DNA of 64,000 nucleotides from assembly GCA_032207245.1 (NCBI GenBank), contig CM063509.1:58502563-58566562 (forward strand), given 5' to 3'. Below are positions 35,109-44,305 of this stretch, piece after piece. The stretch's first letter is position 1, and every line of letters begins with the position of its first letter. Below the pieces are notes generated by a model. The model saw nothing but the letters and a program-made list of their open reading frames with translations, was not told the origin of the DNA and did no database searches. The stretch comes from Pardosa pseudoannulata (lineage: Eukaryota > Arthropoda > Arachnida > Araneae > Lycosidae). Made by a program: the position numbers and the translations under genes.

Positions 35109-35868
35109 GAACTATAGATTTCATCATACACTTATCTCATTTACAGAAAACAATATATGGATTATTTCTAAAAAAGGAGCGCGGTTAAGCCTAGTTAATA
35201 ACCTTAATCGTTTGATTGAAAAGCATTTTATCGATAAGAAATCAACCATCAAGAGTTGGCAAATTAGGAGAAATAAATTGAAAATATATCGTAAAAATAT
35301 ATATTAATAGTAATATATAGTAAACTGAAAATATATAGTAAATTAGCCATGAATATTTTAAGTATTGAAAATTTCCCCTGTATTAAACAAGCAGCAAACG
35401 ATTTCCTTTGACATATGTTTTTAAGTATAACATTTTTTTAAAGGTCTATAGAATTAAGTAGGGTTATTTTTAGCCATAAAAAGATAGTGTACATCTTACA
35501 AAAGGCAAGTAGATATAGATATTATTTAATATTGCATTAATTTACTCGGCAGCATGCTTTATCAATACCCGGGAGTACTGATCTCTCTAGACTCTAGATC
35601 GAATCTACAGATTTTATTGTTAAAGTTTGTTGCTCCAAAAGAGATGTAAACAATAAAATATGCAAAGAAAATTTTGTACTTCTATCCAGATTGTCATGTG
35701 TAATACGCTACTTATATTAAAGAAAAGATGTGCGCCTTTCGTTTTAAAGAGCACCTCAAGGGTGAAAGTGGGACTTCTTGCCCAAGTGGGCCTCGTAATA
35801 TTGAAGCAGAGACCAAGCAGAAGACCCATAGGCTTGGCCTATCACCCTCAGAGGAATTGATTGAAAAC
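35109..35868. repeat. 760-bp duplicated segment, copy 1
   Basis: It is nearly identical to 41191-41960. Shared landmarks include AACTATAGATTTCATCATAC, GAAAAGCATTTT, GATTTCCTTTGACATATG and GAGCACCTCAAGGGTGAAAG. Short frames repeat in both copies, for example one starting MCAFRFKEHLKGESG, but this reflects recent duplication and no known domain is seen. Confidence 0.8.
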
Positions 35869-36057
35869 TTAGGACATTGTGACCACGAACCTATTTTACG
35901 TGCCACAGTCACCTTTAGAGAACATGGCGGATCTTAGGCCGTCTCGGGTTCCGAACCTGCAACCTTCCAGGTCTTCGTGTTAAACTGAAAACCTGGAGTG
36001 CCGAAGACCTCGCCAACATTCACCGATCGTCTCCGACGTGAGGCAGGCGTTGTTCCG

Positions 36058-36722
36058 GTTATACTGTGTAAACTCTATAGGTACTTCAAGGTCACTGATT
36101 TTTTCCCGATGACCACGAGTAACTATGGTAACGACAGTTGGGGAATGACTTTACTCTTTTTTCCCACTATGTTAAGGGTTGTCATGCATCGTAAGGGCTC
36201 TCGGTGCATGATAAAAGTATTTATAATACTCTGAAGAACACTTAATACTTTACACACAAAAATTTATGAGTAATTTGAACTGTTCTTTTGGAAATACCAC
36301 AGGCATCAACAGTTACTTGTTGAGCGAGAAAATAATTCCAAAACTGTATCATCCGGATTGGATTCAACAAGACCTTTCAAGTAGTTGTATACGTTAAATA
36401 CCAGTATTTTGGACTTTTTTCTATGATCAAAACTAGTCATTACAGAAAATGTTTTACGAAGTAAAAATATATAAATATAAAGCAAAATTTAAATAAAATA
36501 ATGAATAAAAAGATAAAAAAATGACAGGGTAATATCTGATAAGAGCAAAATAATTATATACAATGAGAGAAAAGCAAGTCGTCTGAACGGAATCAAATCC
36601 TCAACTGAAGTGCTGAAAATAAGTGTGAATGCACCTCCTTAGTCGTTACCATAGTAACCGATGACTGGGGAAACGAGAAAATGTGACCTTGAAGCGCCAA
36701 TAGATTTTACAAGCACTATAGT
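36058..36722. mobile_element. Non-autonomous DNA element with ~70-bp inverted ends, copy 2
   Basis: This is the shorter copy of 12262-13360. The left end contains CTGTGTAAACTCTATAGG, CTTCAAGGTC and AACTATGGTAACGACAG. The right end contains GTTACCATAGTAACC and GACCTTGAAGCGCC, the inverted counterpart. About 430 bp of the interior is missing compared with copy 1. Confidence 0.7.
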
Positions 36723-37002
36723 AACAGGACATGAGTGGCTAAGTGAACATCTCCATAGAATTGGCATTTTTGACTCCCTCTTTGTTCTTTATGTGACCTT
36801 GGAGAACCTTTAAATAGAGGTCATCTGCGTCGATGCGGGGCACTTCGCGGTTCTTCCGACTCCGAGACTACCCTGTATTGAAGAGCCAGAGAATGCCTGA
36901 GGCAATGACTTCGGTCAATGTTACTTTTGTTACTTGTACAGTTGTTCCACAAATGTTATTTTTATAATCGTAACATGCCTTGCCATTAGAAATAAAAAAA
37001 AA
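36723..37002. other. Sequence without recognised features
   Basis: A GC-richer patch at 36820-36905 is the only contrast noticed. Confidence 0.35.
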
Positions 37003-37135
37003 ACCTCCGATAAACTACCGCTGATCAAAGACAAAAAAAAAAAAAAGACAGTTAAAAAAAAATCAAAAAAAAAAAAAAAAATAAAAAAAAAAATATGAAA
37101 TATTAATCGTGCTAAAAGTAGAGGTAAAAAAAAAT
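37003..37135. repeat. A-rich low-complexity tract
   Basis: Several A runs of 9 to 17 bases separated by single other bases. Confidence 0.85.
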
Positions 37136-37404
37136 CACTCAAAAAAATCTATAAAAATTTACAGATAACCCTTGACACAGGCTTCGAACTAATTTTTTGT
37201 TCCGGTTTCGTTCCGAATTACATAAAAATTTATTCGTTCGAGCAAAAATAACGGCTAAAATAACGGTTTTTGTCAGTTCGAGTTTGCTCCCAAAAATAAA
37301 TATTTTTATTTTATTCAAAAATTTCATTTTTAAATGAAATATTATTTTATTTATATACTAAAAAATTGTAATCCCAAAATAAATAATTAGAAGATTTTTC
37401 TTAA

Positions 37405-37773
37405 TTGGACACTATAAAATTGATACAAATTAAATTTGACAATGCGAACATTGTTCATGTTCCAATCAACAAAAAATTAATAGGTTCATGTACCCCCCAT
37501 CTTCTTCATCGTGTTGTGCAAAATATTATGTGTAAAAATAATTTATATTTATTTATTGTAAAAATTTTTTCTAATAAAATTAGAAGATTACTTTTTTTAA
37601 GGAAAAATTTTCAACAGCTAACTTGTGTAGCTCTGCCAACAAAACGAAAATTTGAAATATTCATGATAATGTCGTTTACTAAGTATACTGAAAATATGAA
37701 AAAAATATATTTTTTTTCATTTCGTTCCTCAAAATATAATTTTTTTCCGGTTTTCGGTTCAAAGTTAACATAA
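37405..37773 (+). pseudogene. Possible hAT transposase fragment
   Basis: The 122-codon frame is one of the longer ones outside the BEL element. The segment CTPHLLHRVVQ resembles the CxxHxLxLxV block in the RNase H-like fold of hAT transposases. About 55 residues later, ALPTKRKFE sits where the family usually has a DVxTRWNS motif. The key tryptophan and other residues are not conserved, and the dimerisation region is missing. Flanking sequence has CGGTTTCGTTCC (37206) and CCGGTTTTCGGTTC (37747) that could be worn inverted ends. A hAT relic is the best guess, at low certainty. Confidence 0.35.
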
Positions 37774-37952
37774 TGTCATGACGTCAGAGACGTCAGTTGG
37801 TCTCAATGTGAAAATATCGAAAAAACGTCGGCAGCATTTTGTTAAAAATAATTTTTTCCTTTTTTCATTTTAAGCCCTCTTTGACATAAAAGGAGTCTTA
37901 ATCCCTCATGTGCCAAAGTAGACTGACGTCACGAAAATCGTGCAGCATTATG
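37769..37952. mobile_element. TTAA-flanked TGACGTC-rich MITE
   Basis: TTAA lies on both sides (37765-37768, 37953-37956). The ends are CATAATG and CATTATG (inward). The left arm has CATGACGTCAGAGACGTCAG and the right arm CTGACGTCACG, then GTGCAGCATTATG. The right end matches the start of the repeat at 26742. Confidence 0.65.
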
Positions 37953-38020
37953 TTAAATCATAATTTTTATACTGTTATATTGTACATCGCTTATAAACTA
38001 AATCTCATAATAAATGCCAA

Positions 38021-39072
38021 TCCTCTATAAATAATAGCCTAAGTTATCTGTCTGTTCGAATTTATAAGCAGTTGGATCTGGAATGGATAGAGGCTCCATA
38101 TTGGATTTTTGACCATTTAGGGTTAGCAAAATACAAAGCAATTAAAGATTATACTCTCCTAAACTATCGATCAGAAATTGTGTATAAATAAGCTTCATAA
38201 CACAGCAAAAATGCTGTCTTAACATTAGAAATACCCCTTCCCCTTTTCGAGCAGTTAATGACATTTCAAGCACTATTTTCCCCGGTTAAAAGTAGGCTAT
38301 TAAACTTATCAATTTATCACACAATAGGTAAGATAACATTTTTTATCTAGCATTATGACGTCATTTCTTTAACCATTTCATTTAATCATTTCTAAAATTA
38401 AATTATTTTTATATCATCTACATTATTTTCATAGGTTTTATCACTGAACTTAGATATAACGTAACTTTCTTTTATATTTGGTTTAATTATTACATTAGAC
38501 AAATGGAATAATTTAAAATTTAATCATCGATTATTTTTTTTGTGCTGGTATTAAATTCTTTCTACCTCCAGGGTGTAGTGGAAATGATAGTTTCATTCCT
38601 TTACTTCCATTAATTACTGTGGCAAATAAAGTGGGAAAATATTAACGATAATTTTGACTTTGCAAAGAGAACTTTGAATTATCTTTGTAAATGAATTCAA
38701 CGGGATTCTAAACTGCATTACTATTATCGGGAGACTTTAGAGTATGAAGATAAACAAATTATTGAAAGTACCAGATAATTCTCAGCCAAATAAACCCTTT
38801 TTTTCCTGCCCCATAAATCACTTTACAATTCTGGTTTGGTTTGGTTTTGGAGCGCTACGGTCTACTTTTTGCAACACGAGGGCTAATGAGACCGGGACCT
38901 ACTGCTTAAAGTCGATTCCGAACGGCTACGAACATCCATGCCATAGTGGGATTCGAACCCACGAACTCCGGTTCCGAAGGCCAGCACCCTAACCATTCAG
39001 CCATCGTTCGGCCTTTACAATTCTGGAAAATTAAATTTTACTGATCCCGTCACATGACGGACTCTATGCTAG
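38021..39072 (+). mobile_element. Non-autonomous Helitron, full length, with SINE inside
   Basis: It starts TCCTCTATAAATAATAGCC after A (38020). It ends with the stem CCGTCA/TGACGG, then ACTCTATGCTAG followed by T (39073). This is a textbook Helitron terminus: hairpin, about 8 bases, CTAG, insertion between A and T. Without the SINE and its duplicated target it is about 860 bp, matching the 881-bp copy at 21919-22799 along its length. No Rep/helicase gene is present. Confidence 0.85.
38835..39012 (-). mobile_element. tRNA-derived SINE with 14-bp target duplication
   Basis: This is the most complete copy, 178 bp. CTTTACAATTCTGG flanks it (38821-38834 and 39013-39026). The sister Helitron keeps the single pre-insertion copy at 22738-22751. 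On the minus strand the head reads GCCGAACGATGGCTGAATGG, then GGTTAGGGTGCTGG and the B box GGGTTCGAATCCCAC, and the tail ends in CCAAACCAAA. Confidence 0.95.
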
Positions 39073-39137
39073 TTTAAAAATAAAACGTTCCCTTTCTCAA
39101 CTTGCCCCAATTTGTTCAGATGAACCAGAACTTAATA

Positions 39138-39907
39138 CAGTGGACTTGGCTTAATGTGATCAGTTTTTTTTTACACCGTTATTTTGATAACCGATTGATA
39201 ATAAAATATATGCAATATTAGTTAAATTTACCCCCCCCCTTTTAATTCGCACGTACTGAATTTCAAAACAAAATGAAAAAACACACCTCATATTTATGTA
39301 CTGTATTTTATACTTTAAAACACAAGAAAAATTTATCAATTGTTGACTGTCTACAATTTTTTCTAAGAAAATCACATTGATAAATTGTTCGGAATCATAA
39401 TCAACCTGTCATAACGATTTAAAATTTATTTCGGTCTTTTGTTTTAATGTTAAATCATTTCGCTGTCTGGCTTCCATATCGCCAAGCTGCACGTAATCGA
39501 GCAAGGCATAAAATATGAATACGCTCCTCAGTTCCAATGAGTTTCTTCCTTCTGCTTATCTGACAACCATTGAACACCAGCAGGATGTGTGTATTTCTGA
39601 AATATTCCAGGAACGTGTAAAGCCGCACTTCTTTGTTCATTCCCCATTTTCCTAGGTGGTAGAGGGAGAATTTTCAAAATTTCAAACAGCGAATGAAAAG
39701 AAAAGACTGGGTTTCATCTGAATATATTGTGAATACTCCTTTGCCAGTTAAAATGAGGTTCAACAACTGATAATATTAACCGATGTAACGATCCCATAAA
39801 GCTATAATTTTAATATACAGATGAATAGAGAAAATCGGGACAAGTGATTTCGATAACAATGAGCGATTGATAACATTAACTGCGATCACATTAAGTGTAG
39901 TCCACTG
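39138..39907 (-). mobile_element. pogo/Tigger-like DNA element, shorter copy
   Basis: TA flanks both sides (39136-39137, 39908-39909). The ends are CAGTGGACTTGGCTTAATGT and CAGTGGACTACACTTAATGT. It shares most of its sequence with 13691-15025 but lacks that copy's nested insertion. On the minus strand about 39430-39465 still reads RNDLTLKQKTEI, the start of a pogo-type helix-turn-helix. The rest of the transposase is gone. Confidence 0.75.
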
Positions 39908-40228
39908 TATATATGTATGTGTACCTTGTCTATTAAAAGTATCACGAAAACCTTGATTTTAGGATTATGAAGGTTTAATGTTTCAAGATTTAAAAAAGAT
40001 GCATTACGTAAGTATGTATATAATAAAATGATTTGCTTGTGATTGCTAGTATATATTCATATGTGTAAGTGCATATATCATTCCCTATTGTATGTATATA
40101 TGTATACATTGTACTAAGTGTATTTCAATGGTACTTTAGTGTTAAACTGCTTGGCCTAACACACTTTAACAGCCGAAGACGATACATTGAAAAAGTATTG
40201 ACTGGAAGCTTCTGTAATAAATATCTCA

Positions 40229-41187
40229 GGCTTGCAACTGCTGAGGTACTTTCAAAAAGGTGAGAAAAGTGACAAATAATACAGAATAAGTGACTAAAGA
40301 GTGACTAAACATTAAAAAAAAAGCTATTTATTTCTCCTCTTGATTACAGATTCTATTATTAAAATTTTTGTATTTATTTTAACTAAATCAAATAACTCAT
40401 GAAAGACATGATTTTAGCCTCAAATTCAAAAAGGTTAAAAATTTTGTTTAACCCTTTCGTGGGCAATTTATTTCTCACTCCACGTTTCCAAACTTTCAAA
40501 ACAGAGCTGCTAATTTTATTCAATCGATCGAACAATTGATGACAGCGCAAAACCGAAGCGGGAATCAGTCTTCCCGTCGTTTCAATAACAAGACCAATTG
40601 ATTATAATGGGTTTTGAGCTTCCCATAGGTGTATTTTGTAAGATTGTGTAGGTGGGAAGTAATCTTCAAACGACCCAAGAAAGGGTTAAAACAACTCAAC
40701 ATTGCTTTTTATTCAAGAAAATCTATAAATTAGATTTGAATACACACAATACATTAATTTTATAATCACAATTTTCTGCATATATTAATGATGTTTTGAA
40801 ATATGTACATAGCTAGATTAGAGTATCTAAAAAATGTGAAGAAAAAAAAATGTGTGCTTTGACGTAAATTGTATTAATGTATTAAATGTACATTTCAGTA
40901 CAAATGTAGATTTCAGGAACTTCTTTACGACTTTTTAAAATAACTAAAATCTGGAAACCATATGACTAATTCATTTTAATAAGAAAAATAAGATTAGAGC
41001 CTCACATTTTTGGTCTTTTATTAAAATATTGTGTTATTAATTCAGTTTTTGTTTTTTCAACAACTGACTTTTGCTGTGACACCATGAAAAAAGTGACTTA
41101 AAGTGATTGTTTACTTAAAAAAGTGACTAAAACTGATAAATTGTAAAAAAAGTGACTAAAGGTGAGAAAAGTGACGGAATTGCAAAC
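40229..41187. mobile_element. hAT-like element, second copy, with family B MITE inside
   Basis: It starts AGGCTTGCAACTGCTGAGG and ends GACGGAATTGCAAACCT, as the element at 31271-33134 does. It lacks that copy's nested DNA element and SINE but has a 234-bp TTAA MITE instead. No clear 8-bp duplication was found here (left flank aatatctc, right flank ggaactat), so one edge may be rearranged. Confidence 0.7.
40452..40685. mobile_element. TTAA-type MITE, family B, nested
   Basis: TTAA on both sides (40448-40451, 40686-40689) and ends CCCTTTCGTGGGCAATTTAT and CCCTTTCTTGGGTCGTTTGA. The hAT sister copy has a single TTAA at 31496-31499 (GTTTAACACAACTCAAC), the unoccupied site. Opposite-strand relative of 26153-26400. 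Confidence 0.9.
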
Positions 41188-41190
41188 CTG

Positions 41191-41960
41191 GAACTATAGA
41201 TTTCATCATACACGTATCTTATTTACAAAAAACAATATATGGATTACCATTGCAAAAAGAGGGAGGTTAAGCCTAGATAATAACCTTAATCGTTTGATTG
41301 AAAAGCATTTTGTCGATAAGAAATCAGCCATCAAGAGTTGTGTCAAATTAGGAGAAATAAATTGAAAATATATCTTAAATTAGTTAAAAATTGAAAATAT
41401 ATAGCAAAAAGTAACATATAGTAAACTGAAAATATATAGTAAATTAGCCATGCATATTTTAAAGTATTGAAAATTTCCCCTGCATTAAACAAGCAGCAAA
41501 CGATTTCCTTTGACATATGTTTTGAAGTATAACGTTTTTTATAAGTCTATAGAATTAAGTAGGGTTATTTTTAGCCATAAAAAGATAGTGTACATCTTAC
41601 AAAAGGCAAGTAGATGTAGATATTTGATATTGAATTTACTCGGCAGCATGCTTTATCAATACCTGGGAATACTGATTTCTCTAGACTAGATCGAATCTAC
41701 AGATTTTATTGTTAAAAGTTTGTTGGTCCAAAAGAGATAAAAACAATAAAATATGCAAAGAAAATTCTGTACTTCTATCCAGATTGTCATGTGTAATACG
41801 CTACTTGTATTAAAGAAAAGATGTGCGCCTTTCGTTTTAAAGAGCACCTCAAGGGTGAAAGTGGGACTTCTTGCCCAAGTGGGCCTCGTAATATTGAAGC
41901 AGAGACCAAGCAGAAGACCCATAGGCTTGGCCTATCACCCTCAGAGGAATTGATTGAAAC
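41191..41960. repeat. 770-bp duplicated segment, copy 2
   Basis: Near-identical to 35109-35868. It begins exactly at the right edge of the hAT-like copy and ends where a pogo-element scrap begins. No recognised gene. Confidence 0.8.
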
Positions 41961-41989
41961 CGTGGAGGAATCAATTCAATCAAAATTGC

Positions 41990-42051
41990 GACCAAATGAT
42001 TTAGATAACAGTAAGCGATTGATAACCGCGATCACATTAAGCAGAGCCCAC
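41990..42051. mobile_element. pogo/Tigger-like element, end fragment
   Basis: TAAGCGATTGATAACC, GCGATCACATTAAG and GAGCCCACTCT match the right terminus of 13691-15025 and 39138-39907. Confidence 0.7.
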
Positions 42052-42427
42052 TCTAGTAGTTTTCGGATACATAAGATGCCGTTTTACTTCGATGTCAAGG
42101 GATTAATATGGAGGAATCTGTACGCAGAAATATACATTCTACGAAATTGATAGAGTTCTACATCGGATCTTTTAAAACTAATACGAAACAAATCAAAAAT
42201 AAAAGATAATTTCATTACCTCCTTTTTTTTTAGGAAAAATATTAACTCTAAAAATGGATTTTAATGAATTTACTTACCTAAATAGGGAACAAAACTTCTG
42301 GAACTTCAAACTTAATGTTAACCGGAAGGATGAATGTACCAGATCTTTGTTCTTGTAAATCTCGAACGGATCATTCGACATGGAAAATAGAAAAAGAAAT
42401 TAAAGTATCAAATAGAAGTTATTTCGC

Positions 42428-42659
42428 ATTAGATTGCCCAAACAAGTCATTCTACTGCTTTTTAATGTCAATTAGAAAAACAATTATGTATATAAGGATA
42501 CAATCTCTTAGAATTTCGTAACTTTTTGTACAACATATGTGTTTTTTTAATGTGTTGTACAAGAAGTCACTATTCAAAGAAATTGTGTCATAATATACGT
42601 AACAGTTTTTCTAATTGAAATTAAAAAGAAGTCAAAACGACTTCATCGGGCAATATAAT
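42428..42659. mobile_element. Foldback element, ~110-bp inverted arms
   Basis: The left arm (from ATTAGATTGCCC, through TTTTTAATGTCAATTAGAAA, to TTTTGTACAACA at 42538) is the imperfect reverse complement of the right arm (TGTTGTACAAGAAG to GGGCAATATAAT). Only about ten bases separate the arms, so nearly all 232 bp can form one hairpin. It has no coding content. No second copy was noticed in this window. Confidence 0.75.
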
Positions 42660-43555
42660 ATTAAAGTATATAAAATTTAATAGAGTAATTTGATATAAAT
42701 TTAGTATCTATGCTTTTAAATAGAATGAAAGAATACTTTTAGAGGACAACTGAAAATACTGAACTAAACTCAACTTTTTTATAGAATTTTAATAGAATAT
42801 CCGAGAATACAAAGATACACACTTAAAAATAGTAATTTCTATTAAAAACATTGAAAATAAAATTCATCTGAGACAAGATGTGAAAAGTTAATTCCCCAAT
42901 TCAATAAATGTTTACATCCATAGTGTGACATATGCTGTAAAACACTCAACATCCAAGAGTACCGTATTAATAGAAGTCTTTCCATTTGATGTTCGTTTAT
43001 AAGAGTTACACTACGAGTATTACCTACGTTTAACACTTGGCATGCGGGTATATTCACCGCCAAGTTACGCGTGCAGCGGGCGTTTTTTCGTGAATCACGC
43101 GTAAGTTTAGTTATTAAAAAAATCGCAGTCAATCGAAAACTACTCTTTATGAACGAAACTTTTTTATTTTACACTTTAATATATACTATATGATTATTTA
43201 ACAAAAAACAATATTTTTACGAAATCACAAAAATAAACGATTTTTAAAATTAAAGTCCGATAATTTGTCAGCTCATTTCTTCATCACCATCTTTGTCACA
43301 ACGGCTCATTTTATCAATTTTGTATTCAACAATAAAAAAACCGAGATTCAAATTAACAAAGCACGACTTGTAAGTTCTGGAGCTAGGAATTAGATTGAAG
43401 ACGAACTAACGCAACAAAAGACCGAGTCACTCGACAATCATAACTTATGGAAAGAAAAAATGCAAACGCAAACAAGCAACTATGCAACGCAAACAAGCAT
43501 ATGTCCACACATACATATAATTATACATATTTAGTACATTTGTGGTGGTTAACGG

Positions 43556-43723
43556 TGTCGCGAGCTCGGCTGTTTTTGTTTTTCCCGCCGGTGGCAACGT
43601 GAAAAGAGTTGGGAAAAAGAAAATAAAGGTTGTTGCTGGTGTTGAAGTTTGTGGTCGAATGTTTAATCTTTTGAATACTAATTTGCTCTCCCAAAGACTA
43701 TTTTTTTTTTTGAGAATAGAACA
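43556..43723 (+). repeat. 5' LTR of the BEL/Pao element
   Basis: 168 bp, starting TGTCGCGAGCTCGGC and ending GAGAATAGAACA, with the usual TG...CA ends. AATAAA at 43622-43627 may serve as polyadenylation signal. It matches the 3' LTR except for a few substitutions and homopolymer length changes near 43665-43712. Confidence 0.93.
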
Positions 43724-43726
43724 TTG

Positions 43727-43744
43727 TGGTGCCTCACCTCGGGA
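43727..43744 (+). promoter_or_regulatory. Primer-binding site candidate
   Basis: TGGTGCCTCACCTCGGGA starts three bases after the LTR. TGG corresponds to the CCA end of a tRNA primer. I do not assign the tRNA. Confidence 0.6.
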
Positions 43745-43904
43745 CCTTTGGATTAGAATTGAACTGTTGATTTGAGAAAATTTTAATTGAAATCGAAAGT
43801 GTGGGGTGAGTCATTTGAACTTCATTATTTGAATTATGATATTCTCGTAATTGATAAATTTGAATTATTATTTGGTTTTGATTGAATATTGAGTTGAATT
43901 AGAT

Positions 43905-44282
43905 ATGGATGAATTTCTAAAGCTTAAAAATAAGCGTTCGACCTATAGAACACAATTAACTAAGTTGTTTGCCAAAATCGAAACTGCTCTTAACGATCAG
44001 AATTCTCAGTTAGAGACATTAGAAAGTGATTTAGAACTGTTATCAATTAAAGATTCTACTGTTAAAGAGTTAAATTTTGAAATAGAAAAATGTCTTAAAC
44101 CCGAAGAAATCGAAACCGAAATTAATAAATGTTCGGAATATGATGATAAGGTAATTCTTTACAAAACGAAACTCAAGAAACGTATTAAACAATTGCAACC
44201 GGATAGTGATCAAAATAATTCTGTTGATAATAGTATTTTAAATTCATCAGAAGAAAGCAGAGTTCGTATCCTTCAGATATAA
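43905..44282 (+). pseudogene. BEL/Pao Gag N-terminal segment, cut off by frame break
   Basis: 125 codons from an ATG 159 bp after the primer site, giving an acidic and lysine-rich protein with heptad-like spacing (roughly residues 15-70 and 95-110), which fits the coiled coil at the start of BEL/Pao Gag. It stops at TAA 44280-44282. The next reading frame, one base back, is open through the stop and carries LPKL before the conserved Gag domain, so the two were once one protein. A one-base deletion near 44270 is the simplest cause. No slippery heptamer is placed to allow a programmed shift. Confidence 0.75.
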
Positions 44283-44305
44283 AAACAGTTAAATTACCTA
44301 AACTT

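Noticed and set aside
35728..35937. Conserved-looking frame MCAFRFKEHLKGESG, also at 41821
   Set aside because: The conservation is explained by a recent DNA duplication, several frames on both strands are equally preserved, and no family resemblance was found.
35890..36045. tRNA-like GGTTGCAGGTTCGGAACCC on the minus strand
   Set aside because: A B-box-like string without a convincing A box or a second copy in the window; too weak to call a SINE or a tRNA.
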